This document shows positions 44,934 to 53,556 of a stretch of 64,000 nt of DNA, piece after piece (position 1 is the stretch's first letter; every line of letters starts with the position of its first letter). The DNA lies in contig NZ_PPFE01000004.1 in the NCBI RefSeq assembly GCF_002917925.1, positions 409,375 to 473,374 of the forward strand, written 5' to 3'. A program made the position numbers and the translations under genes. The notes beneath the pieces were generated by a model. It saw nothing but the letters and a program-made list of their open reading frames with translations, was not told where the DNA came from and ran no database searches. The stretch comes from Roseovarius confluentis. Its GTDB lineage: Bacteria > Pseudomonadota > Alphaproteobacteria > Rhodobacterales > Rhodobacteraceae.

Positions 44934-44947
44934 TTGATCCAGATCAG
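44934..44947. promoter_or_regulatory. Fnr/Crp-family box (TTGATCCAGATCAG)
   Basis: TTGATCCAGATCAG matches the Fnr consensus TTGAT-N4-ATCAA at 9 of 10 defined positions and has the CCAG centre typical of FnrL/Dnr sites in Rhodobacteraceae. It lies between the divergent YeeE/YedE and MFS genes, 54 bases from one start and 69 from the other, so oxygen or NO could regulate either. Confidence 0.55.
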
Positions 44948-45015
44948 GCCGCGTATTTTTGCACAGTCGCCTTGCAGTCGAAGCAATGGTCAAAGCGGAA
45001 AGATGGGCGTAAAGC

Positions 45016-46254
45016 ATGAGGATGGCGAGGACATACCCCCTTGAACTGGCGCGGGAGCTGCCGATCTGGCGACGGCCCGTGGCGCTGCTGTTCCTGATGG
45101 CTGCGGCGATGCCGCTGGCCTTTGCGACGTGGTCGGCGCTGCTCAACAACTTCGTCATCGAGGCGGCGGAGTTCGACGGCTCGGATATCGGTTGGTTGCA
45201 CACAGTGCGGGAGATCCCCGGATTCCTGGCCATCGGGGTCATCGCCATCATCATTTTCATGCGCGAGCAGACGCTGGCGCTGGTGTCGCTGATCCTGCTG
45301 GGCGTGGCGACGGCGATCACCGCGTGGTTTCCCAGCCTTGGCGGTATCCTGACGATCACGATGTTGAGTTCGATCGGGTTTCACTATTTCGAGACGGTGA
45401 ACCAGTCGTTGCAGCTGCAATGGCTGAAGAAGGAGCGCGCGCCGCAGATGCTGGGCTGGCTGCTGGCCGCCGGGTCGGGCACGACGCTGGTGGCTTACGT
45501 GCTGATCGTGATGACGTGGGAGACGCTGGATCTGAGCTACAACACCGTCTACATGATCGCGGGCGGGGCGACGGTACTGATCGCGCTCTACTGTGTCTTC
45601 GCGTTCCCGCAATTCGAGGCGCCCAACCCGCAGATCAAGAAGATGGTGCTGCGGCGGCGATACTGGCTGTATTATGCACTGCAGTTCATGTCGGGGGCGC
45701 GGCGGCAGATCTTCATCGTGTTCGCGGGCTTCATGATGGTCGAGAAGTTCGGCTTCGAGGTGCACGAGGTTACCGCGCTCTACCTGATCAACCTTGTGGC
45801 CAACATGGTGTTCGCGCCGCTGATGGGCCGCGCGGTGCATGTGTTCGGGGAACGGGCGACGCTGCTCTTTGAATATGCGGGGCTGGCGATCGTGTTCCTG
45901 CTCTATGGCGGCTTGTATTTCTTCAGTTGGGGCGTCGTGCTGGCGGCGACGCTTTACGTGGTGGACCACATGCTGTTTGCGCTGGCGCTGGCGCTGAAGA
46001 CCTATTTCCAGAAGATCGCCGATCCGGGGGATATCGCGCCCACCGCGGCGGTGGCGTTCACGATCAACCATATCGCCGCCGTCTTCCTGCCCGCCGCGCT
46101 GGGCTACCTCTGGCTGGTGTCGCCGGTGGCGGTGTTCGTGATGGCCGCCGCGATGGCCGGCGTGTCATTTATCCTTGCGATGCTTATTCCCCGTCACCCC
46201 GAACCGGGGTATGAGACGATCCTGACCGCCCGGGCGCCCGCCCCGGCGGAGTGA
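45016..46254 (+). CDS. Major facilitator superfamily transporter
   Basis: 412 aa with about 12 membrane helices in two groups of six. There is no family-specific signature that I can name. Visible segments include LLFLMAAAMPLAFATWSALL at the start and a cytoplasmic loop KKMVLRRRYWLYY in the middle, where MFS proteins often carry basic loops. Substrate unknown. It is divergent from the YeeE/YedE gene across a possible Fnr box and precedes prmA by 22 bases. Confidence 0.85.
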   Translation: MRMARTYPLELARELPIWRRPVALLFLMAAAMPLAFATWSALLNNFVIEAAEFDGSDIGWLHTVREIPGFLAIGVIAIIIFMREQTLALVSLILLGVATAITAWFPSLGGILTITMLSSIGFHYFETVNQSLQLQWLKKERAPQMLGWLLAAGSGTTLVAYVLIVMTWETLDLSYNTVYMIAGGATVLIALYCVFAFPQFEAPNPQIKKMVLRRRYWLYYALQFMSGARRQIFIVFAGFMMVEKFGFEVHEVTALYLINLVANMVFAPLMGRAVHVFGERATLLFEYAGLAIVFLLYGGLYFFSWGVVLAATLYVVDHMLFALALALKTYFQKIADPGDIAPTAAVAFTINHIAAVFLPAALGYLWLVSPVAVFVMAAAMAGVSFILAMLIPRHPEPGYETILTARAPAPAE

Positions 46255-46276
46255 TCTGATCGACAAGGGAGGCTTC

Positions 46277-47152
46277 ATGCCCACATTCACCGCTTTGACG
46301 ACCCTGCCCGGCAAATCCGAGGCCGAAGCCCTGGGCGAGGCGCTGGAACGTCTGACACCCGAGCCCACGGGCGTTGGCGTGTTCGAGCTGGAGGACGGCT
46401 CTGGCCTGTGGGAAGTGGGCGGCTATTTCGAGGCGGAACCGGATGCGGCGGGGCTGGCGCTGCTGGCGTCGATGCACGGTGCCAAGGATTTCATCGTGTC
46501 CGAACTGCCGGAAACGGACTGGGTCGCCAAGGTGAAGCGGGAACTGACGCCGGTGGTGGCGGGGCGGTTCTTTGTCTATGGCAGTCACGATGCCGACAAG
46601 GTGCCCGAGGATGCGCTGCCGCTTCTGATCGAGGCGTCGATGGCGTTCGGCACCGGGCATCACGGCACGACGCTGGGCTGTCTGAAGGCGCTGGACCGGT
46701 TGAACGCGGATCAAGGCCCGCTGGACAGCGTGCTGGATCTGGGCTGCGGCACCGCCGTGCTGGCGATGGCGGCGGCGCGGGTCTGGCCCGACGCGACGAT
46801 CCTTGCCAGTGACATCGACGCGGTCGCGGTCGAGGTGGCGGAGATCAACGTGGCGGCCAACGATCTTGTGGGCCGGGTGACTTGCCTGGAGGCCGAAGGG
46901 CTGGAGCATCCGGGCATTGCCGGGGCGGCGCCGTTCGATCTGGTCTTCGCGAATATCCTGAAAGCGCCCCTGATCGCGCTGGCGCCGGGAATCACCCATG
47001 CGCTGAAGCCCGGGGGGTACGTGATTCTATCCGGCATTCTGAATGAACAGGCCGACGAGGTCGCGGCGGTTTATAGCGAGGCCGGAAACAGTGTCGTATC
47101 GCGCGAACAGATTGGTGAGTGGACGACGATAATAACCCGCAAAAGTGTTTGA
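46277..47152 (+). CDS. prmA: Ribosomal protein L11 methyltransferase
   Basis: 291 aa. SAM motif I is VLDLGCGTAVLAMAAARVWP, preceded by MAFGTGHHGTTLGCLKAL, the hallmark of PrmA, and followed by the post-I acidic residue in ASDIDAVAVEVAEIN and the N-x-x-x motif DLVFANILKAPL. It trimethylates several residues of L11. The N-terminal substrate-recognition domain is present, so it is complete. Confidence 0.95.
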   Translation: MPTFTALTTLPGKSEAEALGEALERLTPEPTGVGVFELEDGSGLWEVGGYFEAEPDAAGLALLASMHGAKDFIVSELPETDWVAKVKRELTPVVAGRFFVYGSHDADKVPEDALPLLIEASMAFGTGHHGTTLGCLKALDRLNADQGPLDSVLDLGCGTAVLAMAAARVWPDATILASDIDAVAVEVAEINVAANDLVGRVTCLEAEGLEHPGIAGAAPFDLVFANILKAPLIALAPGITHALKPGGYVILSGILNEQADEVAAVYSEAGNSVVSREQIGEWTTIITRKSV

Positions 47153-47262
47153 AAACGCTTGTAAAAAAAGTTTTTTAAAGGCAGCTGCCCCACAATTGCC
47201 ACATTTCAAACCTAGTTTCATCAACAAGGGAACGGGGATGAACAGAGTTTGGGAACGCTGCC

Positions 47263-47616
47263 ATGACCAATGCGACCGACAACTATCAGGGCTTCGATGC
47301 CCGTCTGAAAAAGATCGACCGCAACCGGGCTCGCCTGGCCAACGGCTATTCCGCCAAGGTGACGCGCGAAGGCCTGATCGTTTTCCGCCCCAAGCCCCGC
47401 GCGCGGGGCTTTTCGGTCCGCGGTCTGGCGTTCCTGGTTCTGGGCGTGTTCCTGTTCAAGGCGATGATCCTGGCGCATCTGGGCAGCACGATCTACGACC
47501 AGCGCGTTGACGCGCTGAAATCCGGCACCGTGGTCGAACAGGCCGGCGCCTTCGTGATGCAGAAGGACCAGGTGTCCAGCGTGATCGCGCAGTACCTGCG
47601 CCCCTTCGTGAAGTAA
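47263..47616 (+). CDS. Hypothetical single-pass membrane protein
   Basis: 117 aa. A basic N-terminal half (DARLKKIDRNRARLANGYSA, VFRPKPRARG), one membrane helix at about 46-66 (SVRGLAFLVLGVFLFKAMIL) and an extracytoplasmic ~50-residue tail ending QYLRPFVK. I do not recognise the family, though similar small proteins are known near prmA in Roseobacter genomes. It ends about 50 bases before a strong terminator. Confidence 0.7.
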   Translation: MTNATDNYQGFDARLKKIDRNRARLANGYSAKVTREGLIVFRPKPRARGFSVRGLAFLVLGVFLFKAMILAHLGSTIYDQRVDALKSGTVVEQAGAFVMQKDQVSSVIAQYLRPFVK

Positions 47617-47668
47617 CGTTCCTTTACGTCTGGCCTCTCTGCCCTCCAAAGACGCTTCTCGGAACACG

Positions 47669-47704
47669 AAAAGCCCTGCACGTTGATCACGTGCAGGGCT
47701 TTTT
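47669..47704. terminator. Strong bidirectional intrinsic terminator
   Basis: 15-bp perfect stem: arm AAAAGCCCTGCACGT (47669-47683), loop TGATC, arm ACGTGCAGGGCTTTT (47689-47703), followed by further T. A runs on one side and T runs on the other let it stop both the upstream plus-strand gene and the converging DUF1127 gene. Confidence 0.92.
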
Positions 47705-47748
47705 GCTGTCCGGCGCAGGGAGGGGACGCCGGGCGGGGCGATCCGGGA

Positions 47749-47940
47749 TTAGCGGATCGCGCGTTCGATGTCGCCGCGCGACAGGCCGATATCGTCCAGC
47801 TCGCGGTCGGAAAGGCGGCTGAGCGCGTTGCGGGTGACGCGGGCGTCGTTCCAGGCGGAGACGGTTGCGAGGATGCGCGCGAAGATGGAGCCGAAATGGG
47901 CGCCGTGGTGCACGCTGCGGGTTGTGTCGATTGCAGCCAT
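47749..47940 (-). CDS. DUF1127 domain protein
   Basis: 63 aa from the ATG at 47940; the ATG at 47946 is too close to AAGGA. The C-terminal half WNDARVTRNALSRLSDRELD then DIGLSRGDIERAIR is the DUF1127 signature. DUF1127 proteins of alphaproteobacteria are short, Arg-rich and often stress- or phosphate-regulated, some with RNA-related roles. Faces the terminator at 47669. Confidence 0.9.
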   Translation of the reverse strand: MAAIDTTRSVHHGAHFGSIFARILATVSAWNDARVTRNALSRLSDRELDDIGLSRGDIERAIR

Positions 47941-48245
47941 TGTCATGGTCCTTGATATAAGTCGGTTCGTTTCTTGTTCTGTGGCTGGAGTTAGGAGGTT
48001 CGGCGGAGTCGGACAACACGCATTTTCCGCATAGTCACTATGCAGGCATTGCATGGGTTGATTTATCTTAACGTCATGTTAATGCTTTATTTTTCCTGTT
48101 CATATATTGTGCGGGGAGGGGGCGAGGCGGTGTGATCCGCGCGCAGCGCAGGGCGCGGAAGGGTGGTTTTGCGCGTGGAAGTGCTTGGCGTTTGTTCTTG
48201 TTTCGTGCTAGGGCGTTGAAAAACAAGCAAGGGCGGGCAGTGCAG

Positions 48246-48740
48246 ATGCGGGTCATCGGGATCGATCCGGGCCTACGCAACCTCGGGTGGGGCGTGATCG
48301 ACATGGAAGGCAGCCGCCTGACCCATGTGGCGAACGGGATTTGCCACGGGGACGGGGGCACGCTGGCGGCGCGGCTGTTGTCGCTGCACGGTCAACTTAC
48401 GGATATCATTGAAAAATATGCGCCCGGCGCGGCGGCGGTGGAGCAGACCTTCGTCAACAAGGACGGGGCCGGCACGCTGAAGCTGGGACAGGCGCGGGGC
48501 ATCGCGCTGCTGGTGCCGGCGCAGTTCGGGCTGGATGTGGGCGAATACGCCCCCAACACGGTGAAGAAGACGGTGGTGGGCGTGGGCCATGCCGGCAAGG
48601 ACCAGGTGGCGCACATGGTGCGCGTGCAACTGCCGGGGGTCGAGCTGGCCGGGGCGGACGCCGCCGACGCGCTGGCCATCGCCATCTGTCATGCGCATCA
48701 CGGGCCTGCACGAGTGCTGAAAGAGAAGGTGCGCGCATGA
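48246..48740 (+). CDS. ruvC: Holliday junction resolvase RuvC
   Basis: 164 aa from the ATG at 48246. The four acidic catalytic residues are Asp7 in [10 protein letters not shown], Glu in [12 protein letters not shown], and the two Asp in [18 protein letters not shown]. It cuts Holliday junctions made by RuvAB branch migration. Its stop overlaps the ruvA start (ATGA). Confidence 0.97.
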   Translation: MRVIGIDPGLRNLGWGVIDMEGSRLTHVANGICHGDGGTLAARLLSLHGQLTDIIEKYAPGAAAVEQTFVNKDGAGTLKLGQARGIALLVPAQFGLDVGEYAPNTVKKTVVGVGHAGKDQVAHMVRVQLPGVELAGADAADALAIAICHAHHGPARVLKEKVRA

Positions 48741-49408
48741 TCGGGCGGATCGCGGGACGCATCGATTACCGCGCCGCCGATCACGTGCTGATTGACGTGA
48801 AGGGGGTCGGGTATCTCGTCTATTGCTCGGACCGGACGCTGGCGGCGCTGCCGGGGGCGGGCGAGCATGTGGCGCTATATACCGACCTTCTGGTGCGCGA
48901 GGACCTGTTGCAGCTTTATGGCTTCACCTCGCTGGTCGAGAAGGAATGGCACCGCCTGCTGATGAGCGTGCAGGGGATCGGGGCGAAGGCGTCGCTGGCG
49001 ATCCTGGGCACGCTGGGACCGGATGGCGTGGGCCGGGCGATTGCCTTGGGCGACGTGAACGCGGTGAAGGCGGCCAAGGGGATCGGCCCCAAGACGGCGC
49101 AGCGCGTGGTGATCGAACTGAAGGACAAGGCGCCGGAAGTGATGGCGATGGGCGCGAGCGCGTCGGTCGCCGCGCCGGAGGTGGTCGCGGACGAGGGTGA
49201 GGTGATCGAGGCGCCGGTGGCAAAGCCCGCGCCCGCCAAGGCCCCGGACGGCGCGGCGCAGGCCGAGGCGCTGTCGGCGCTGACGAACCTCGGATACGGC
49301 CCCGGCGAGGCGGCGGGCGCGGTGGCGCAGGCGGCGGGCGAGATGCCCGAGGCGGCGACGGCGGACCTCATTCGCGCCGCGCTGAAGCTGTTGGCGCCGA
49401 AGGGATGA
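48737..49408 (+). CDS. ruvA: Holliday junction branch migration protein RuvA
   Basis: 223 aa. N-terminal OB fold ([20 protein letters not shown]), helix-hairpin-helix pair ([20 protein letters not shown] and [19 protein letters not shown]), an Ala/Glu/Pro-rich linker (about 140-175) and the C-terminal RuvB-binding domain ([20 protein letters not shown]). It holds the junction while RuvB drives migration. A 58-base gap precedes ruvB. Confidence 0.97.
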   Translation: MIGRIAGRIDYRAADHVLIDVKGVGYLVYCSDRTLAALPGAGEHVALYTDLLVREDLLQLYGFTSLVEKEWHRLLMSVQGIGAKASLAILGTLGPDGVGRAIALGDVNAVKAAKGIGPKTAQRVVIELKDKAPEVMAMGASASVAAPEVVADEGEVIEAPVAKPAPAKAPDGAAQAEALSALTNLGYGPGEAAGAVAQAAGEMPEAATADLIRAALKLLAPKG

Positions 49409-49466
49409 CAGGCCATGCGCTCATCAGGCCTTGCGGCCTGCCGCGCGGACGTGGGACGATTAATTC

Positions 49467-50495
49467 ATGACCGAGCCTGACCCCACCCTGCGCCCCGAGG
49501 CCTTGCCCGAGGATGTGGACCGCGCCTTGCGACCGCAGGCGCTGGCCGATTTCATCGGGCAGGCCGAGGCGCGGGCCAACCTGAAAGTGTTCATCCAGTC
49601 TGCGCGACAACGCGGCGAGGCGATGGATCACACGCTGTTTCACGGCCCCCCCGGCCTTGGCAAGACGACGCTGGCGCAGATCATGGCGCGCGAGCTGGGC
49701 GTTGGGTTTCGGATGACCAGCGGCCCAGTTCTGGCCAAGGCGGGCGACCTTGCGGCGATCCTGACGAACCTCGAGGCCAATGACGTTCTGTTCATCGACG
49801 AGATCCACCGCCTGAACCCGGCGGTGGAAGAGGTGCTCTACCCCGCGATGGAGGATTTCGAACTGGACCTGGTGATCGGCGAGGGACCGGCGGCGCGGAC
49901 GGTGCGGATCGAGTTGCAGCCCTTCACGCTGGTGGGGGCGACGACGCGGCTGGGGCTGCTGACGACGCCCTTGCGGGACCGGTTCGGGATACCCACGCGG
50001 TTGCAATTCTACACCGAGGAGGAGTTGCACGAGATCGTCACGCGCAACGCGCAGAAGCTGGGTGTGCCCGCCGAGGCGCAGGGCGCGCGGGAGATTGCGC
50101 GGCGGGCGCGGGGCACGCCACGGGTGGCGGGTCGGCTCTTGCGGCGCGTGGTGGATTTCGCCGTGGTCGAGGGCGACGGGCGGATCACGCAAGGGTTGGC
50201 CGACAATGCGCTGACCCGGCTGGGCGTGGATGGGCTGGGCCTCGATGGGGCCGACCGGCGCTACCTGCGCCTCATTGCCGAGGCCTATCAAGGCGGGCCT
50301 GTCGGGATCGAAACGCTGAGTGCCGCGCTGAGCGAGAGTCGCGATGCGCTGGAAGAGGTGATCGAGCCGTTCCTGTTGCAGCAGGGGCTGATCCAGCGCA
50401 CGCCGCGGGGGCGGATGCTGGCGGCGCGGGCCTGGGCGCATCTGGGGATGGCCGCGCCCAAGGCGGCGGGGTCGGGGGATCTATTCGAACGGTGA
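49467..50495 (+). CDS. ruvB: Holliday junction ATP-dependent helicase RuvB
   Basis: 342 aa AAA+ motor. Walker [15 protein letters not shown], Walker [21 protein letters not shown], sensor 1 [18 protein letters not shown] and the C-terminal winged-helix DNA-binding domain ([16 protein letters not shown]). The order ruvC-ruvA-ruvB is standard in alphaproteobacteria. Confidence 0.98.
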   Translation: MTEPDPTLRPEALPEDVDRALRPQALADFIGQAEARANLKVFIQSARQRGEAMDHTLFHGPPGLGKTTLAQIMARELGVGFRMTSGPVLAKAGDLAAILTNLEANDVLFIDEIHRLNPAVEEVLYPAMEDFELDLVIGEGPAARTVRIELQPFTLVGATTRLGLLTTPLRDRFGIPTRLQFYTEEELHEIVTRNAQKLGVPAEAQGAREIARRARGTPRVAGRLLRRVVDFAVVEGDGRITQGLADNALTRLGVDGLGLDGADRRYLRLIAEAYQGGPVGIETLSAALSESRDALEEVIEPFLLQQGLIQRTPRGRMLAARAWAHLGMAAPKAAGSGDLFER

Positions 50496-50511
50496 CACGG
50501 GCTGCGCCGTC

Positions 50512-50550
50512 GGGATTCGAGTATTTTGGGAACAGTTAAAGCCGGGGGCT
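50512..50550 (+). repeat. Dispersed GAGTATTTTGGG motif (copy 2)
   Basis: CGGGATTCGAGTATTTTGGG then AACAGTTAAAGCCGGGGGC, closely matching 37336-37373 (CGGGATTTGAGTATTTTTGG and AAAGCCGGGAGC at its end). It starts 16 bases after the ruvB stop. Confidence 0.6.
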
Positions 50551-50584
50551 TTGCCAGGCAGTCGGGCTTTGATAAAGGCGGGCC

Positions 50585-51220
50585 ATGGCTGATCTGATTT
50601 CACCCGAAGATGTCGAAGCGCTCTTTACCCGCGCAGATGGCTCATACCTCTTTGCCCGCTGGGGGCGGCCCATCGTGCCGGTGGTGTTCGGCACCGACGA
50701 CAAGACGCTGGAAACCGTCAAGGGCGCGGTCGAGGCCGTGGTGATGATGGCAGGTCACCAGATGGCCGAGACCGACCCGGAACTGGGCGTGAACCTGATG
50801 TTCTTTTTCTTCCGGGAGTGGGACGAGTTGCTGGAGGTGCCGGACATGGACCGGATGATCCCCGACCTTGGCCCGCTGGTGGCGCGGCTGAAGGCGGCGG
50901 ATGCCAACCAGTACCGGATTTTCCGCTTTGACGAGGCCGGCGCGATCAAGGCCAGCTTCGTCTTCCTGCGCATGGATGAACAATTGTCGAAAGTGCCCGC
51001 CGACACGCTGGCGTTGGCGCAGGTGGCGCAGACGATCCTGCTTTGGTCCGACACGGCATACACCGACCGCTCGGTGCTGGCGCAGGCGGGCGAGGGGCAG
51101 GTGATCCTGCGGCCCGATATCGGCGCGGTGATCCGGGCGGGGTACGATCCGGTCATGCCCGCCGTGGCGAAGGATGCGAGCCATGCACTGCGTCTGTGTG
51201 CGCGGCTGGGGCAGATGTAG
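50585..51220 (+). CDS. Conserved hypothetical protein
   Basis: 211 aa, soluble. The start MADLISPEDVEALFTRADGS continues YLFARWGRPIVPVVFGTDDK, with GVNLMFFFFREWDELLEVPD, ANQYRIFRFDEAGAIKASFV and SDTAYTDRSVLAQAGEGQVI. No catalytic motif, signal peptide or membrane helix is seen. It reads as a well-conserved protein with many aromatic and acidic residues, of a type found near ruv genes in Roseobacter genomes. Four bases separate it from thpR. Function unknown. Confidence 0.75.
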   Translation: MADLISPEDVEALFTRADGSYLFARWGRPIVPVVFGTDDKTLETVKGAVEAVVMMAGHQMAETDPELGVNLMFFFFREWDELLEVPDMDRMIPDLGPLVARLKAADANQYRIFRFDEAGAIKASFVFLRMDEQLSKVPADTLALAQVAQTILLWSDTAYTDRSVLAQAGEGQVILRPDIGAVIRAGYDPVMPAVAKDASHALRLCARLGQM

Positions 51221-51223
51221 CCG

Positions 51224-51760
51224 TTGCGGGTCTTTGTTGGTGTCCCGCTGGACGACGCGGCCATCGAGGCGCTCTTGCCGATTCAGGAGGCGCTGCGGCA
51301 GGGGCGTCTGGTGGACGAGGAGAACCTTCACCTGACGCTCGCCTTTCTCGACGATCAGCCGGAGGCCGCGCTGGCGGAATTGGACGCGGCGCTGCAAGAC
51401 ATCCGCGTGTCGCCATGGGAGATGGAGTTCACCGGAATCGAGGCGCAGGGCGGGCGGCGTCCGGCGCTCGTCTGGGCCGAAGTGGCCAAGGCGGAGCCGC
51501 TGCGGCAGTTGCACGACAAGGTGCGCGGCGCGGCGCGGCTGGCGGGGATCGACCTGCCGCGTGAACGGTTTCGCCCGCATGTCACGCTGGCGCGGTTCCC
51601 AAGGTCACGGCCGGTGGACATGGGGCGGCTGACCGCGTTCCTTGGCGCCTATGGCGGGTTCCGCGCGGGGCCGTTCGCGGTGGATCGGTTCTGTCTTTAC
51701 GGCTCGACCCTGACGCCGGATGGCCCGGTCTACGACGTGCTGGCCGACTACCCGCTGTAG
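51224..51760 (+). CDS. thpR: RNA 2',3'-cyclic phosphodiesterase
   Basis: 178 aa with a TTG start right after the upstream stop. The two HxT motifs of the 2H phosphoesterase fold are in NLHLTLAFLDDQ and FRPHVTLARFPR. ThpR opens 2',3'-cyclic phosphates on RNA ends and can act in reverse as a ligase. Length and motif spacing are normal. Confidence 0.94.
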   Translation: MRVFVGVPLDDAAIEALLPIQEALRQGRLVDEENLHLTLAFLDDQPEAALAELDAALQDIRVSPWEMEFTGIEAQGGRRPALVWAEVAKAEPLRQLHDKVRGAARLAGIDLPRERFRPHVTLARFPRSRPVDMGRLTAFLGAYGGFRAGPFAVDRFCLYGSTLTPDGPVYDVLADYPL

Positions 51761-51764
51761 CCGC

Positions 51765-51796
51765 CGGATCTTCCTCTGGCCAGAAATATCCCGGGG
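51765..51796 (-). repeat. Dispersed GAGTATTTTTGG-like motif (copy 3, inverted)
   Basis: On the minus strand the core reads ATATTTCTGGCCAGAGGAAG, resembling the TATTTTTGG-CAAGAAAAAG core at 37336. It starts five bases after the thpR stop. The match is looser than between the other two copies. Confidence 0.4.
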
Positions 51797-51878
51797 AGCG
51801 GTGAGCCGCAGGGTCGCCGTGGGGCAGAGCCCCCTCTTGGGGATTGCCGCCGCCGCCGCCGCGCCGTAGAAGGCTGGC

Positions 51879-52268
51879 ATGGCACACACGTTTCCGATCC
51901 GCGTTTATTACGAAGATACCGACATGGCCGGGATCGTCTATTATGCCAATTACCTCAGGTACATAGAGCGCGCGCGCAGCGACTGGGTTCGGGGGCTTGG
52001 CATCGACCAGAACGCGATGCGGCGCGACGATGGCGTGGTGTTCGCCGTGCGGCGGGTCGAGGCGGACTATCATCACCCCGCGAAGTTCGACGATGAACTG
52101 GAGGTCAGGACGACCGTGACCACGGTCACGGGCGCGCGGCTGGTCATGGACCAGCGGGTCCTGCGCGGCGAGGAACTGGTGTTTTCCGCGCAAGTGACCA
52201 TCGTCTGCATCAATGACACCGGACATCCGGCGCGGCTACCGGCGAATATCCGCCTGATGCTGCACTGA
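51879..52268 (+). CDS. ybgC: Tol-Pal cluster acyl-CoA thioesterase
   Basis: 129 aa hotdog fold. The catalytic Asp is in YYEDTDMAGIVYYANYLRYI with ERARSDW next to it, typical of the YbgC/4-hydroxybenzoyl-CoA thioesterase family. It usually opens the tol-pal operon and hydrolyses short acyl-CoA or acyl-ACP near the membrane. It precedes tolQ by about 115 bases; a separate tolQ promoter could lie in that lower-GC gap. Confidence 0.95.
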   Translation: MAHTFPIRVYYEDTDMAGIVYYANYLRYIERARSDWVRGLGIDQNAMRRDDGVVFAVRRVEADYHHPAKFDDELEVRTTVTTVTGARLVMDQRVLRGEELVFSAQVTIVCINDTGHPARLPANIRLMLH

Positions 52269-52384
52269 TCACCTGCAATTGACCGCGCGAATGCGGTTGA
52301 GGTTGGCTTTCCACTTGGAAATCGTCTAGTTTCACTCTCAATACGGCCAGACAACAAGGCCCGGACAAGCAAAAGAGCAGGCAG

Positions 52385-53080
52385 ATGGAAGCAGAAACCC
52401 TGGCAATGGCACAGGAGATGGATTTCTCGCTGTGGGCGCTATTCGCACGCGCGACGCTGATCGTGAAACTGGTGATGCTGATGCTGATCGTGGCGTCCTT
52501 CTGGGCGTGGTCGATCATCATCCAGAAGACGATCACCTATCGCAAGGCGCGCGCCGAGGCGGAACGGTTCGACCGCCGCTTCTGGTCGGGCGAGCCACTG
52601 GACGAGCTGTTCGACGAGATCGGGCCGGACCCGGCGGGGCAGTCCGAGCGGGTGTTTGCCGCAGGGATGAGCGAATGGCGGCGGTCGCATCGCACCGATG
52701 GCGCGCTGATCGCGGGGGCCACGGCGCGGATCGACCGCAGCATGGACGTGGCGATCGTCAAGGAAAGCGAGAAACTGCAGAGCGGGCTGACCATTTTGGC
52801 CTCGATCGGGTCGGTGTCGCCTTTCGTGGGCTTGTTCGGGACGGTCTGGGGGATCATGAACGCCTTCATCGAGATCGCCGAGCAGCAGAATACCAACCTC
52901 GCCGTCGTGGCGCCGGGGATCGCCGAGGCGCTCTTGGCGACGGGGCTGGGCCTGCTGGCGGCCATTCCGGCGGTGGTGTTCTACAACAAGCTGAGTGCGG
53001 ATGCCGACCGCATCGTGGCGAGCTACGAGGCGTTTGCCGACGAGTTCGCAACCATCCTGAGCCGGCAGTTGGACAGCTGA
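52385..53080 (+). CDS. tolQ: Tol-Pal system proton channel subunit TolQ
   Basis: 231 aa, MotA/TolQ/ExbB family. Three membrane helices: LIVKLVMLMLIVASFWAWSI, the loop-preceding SIGSVSPFVGLFGTVWGIMN and ALLATGLGLLAAIPAVVFYN. The TVWGIMNAF and TGxGLLAAIPAV motifs are family marks. With TolR it uses the proton gradient to power TolA at the division site. Confidence 0.97.
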   Translation: MEAETLAMAQEMDFSLWALFARATLIVKLVMLMLIVASFWAWSIIIQKTITYRKARAEAERFDRRFWSGEPLDELFDEIGPDPAGQSERVFAAGMSEWRRSHRTDGALIAGATARIDRSMDVAIVKESEKLQSGLTILASIGSVSPFVGLFGTVWGIMNAFIEIAEQQNTNLAVVAPGIAEALLATGLGLLAAIPAVVFYNKLSADADRIVASYEAFADEFATILSRQLDS

Positions 53081-53081
53081 C

Positions 53082-53555
53082 ATGGGTGCGGGTGTCGTCC
53101 AGAAATCGGGAGATTCAGGCCGCAGGCGCAGAGGGCGCGGGCGGTCGCGCCCGATGGCCGAGATCAACGTCACGCCCTTCGTGGACGTGATGCTGGTGCT
53201 TCTGATCATCTTCATGGTGGCCGCGCCGCTGATGACCGTGGGCGTGCCGGTGCAACTGCCCGAGACCTCGGCCAATGCGCTGCCCGGCGAGGAGGAAGAG
53301 CCGCTGACCGTGACGCTGACCGCCGAGGGGGTCGTGATGATCCAGACCACAGAGGTGCAGCGCGGCGAGCTGGTGAACCGGCTGCGCGCCATCGCGACGG
53401 AGCGTGACAGCACGCGGGTTTTCCTGCGGGCGGACGGGGCGGTGCCCTATTCGGACGTGATGCAGGTGATGGGCGCGCTGAACCGGGGCGGTTTTGCCAA
53501 TATCGGGCTGGTGACGGACACCGGCGGCCCCACGCTCGACGAGCAGGGCGGCTGA
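53082..53555 (+). CDS. tolR: Tol-Pal system protein TolR
   Basis: 157 aa, ExbD/TolR family. A basic cytoplasmic N terminus (RRRRGRGRSRPMAEINVTPF) leads to one membrane helix with the proton-conducting Asp in PFVDVMLVLLIIFMVAAPLM. The periplasmic domain follows (LPETSANAL, VFLRADGAVPYSDVMQVMGA). Starts one base after the tolQ stop. Confidence 0.97.
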   Translation: MGAGVVQKSGDSGRRRRGRGRSRPMAEINVTPFVDVMLVLLIIFMVAAPLMTVGVPVQLPETSANALPGEEEEPLTVTLTAEGVVMIQTTEVQRGELVNRLRAIATERDSTRVFLRADGAVPYSDVMQVMGALNRGGFANIGLVTDTGGPTLDEQGG

Positions 53556-53556
53556 G

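Noticed and set aside
42767..44986. 739-codon minus-strand frame over priA and the YeeE/YedE gene
   Set aside because: It runs antisense to PriA and out of frame through a real membrane protein; the composition is Arg/His/Pro-rich and resembles no family.
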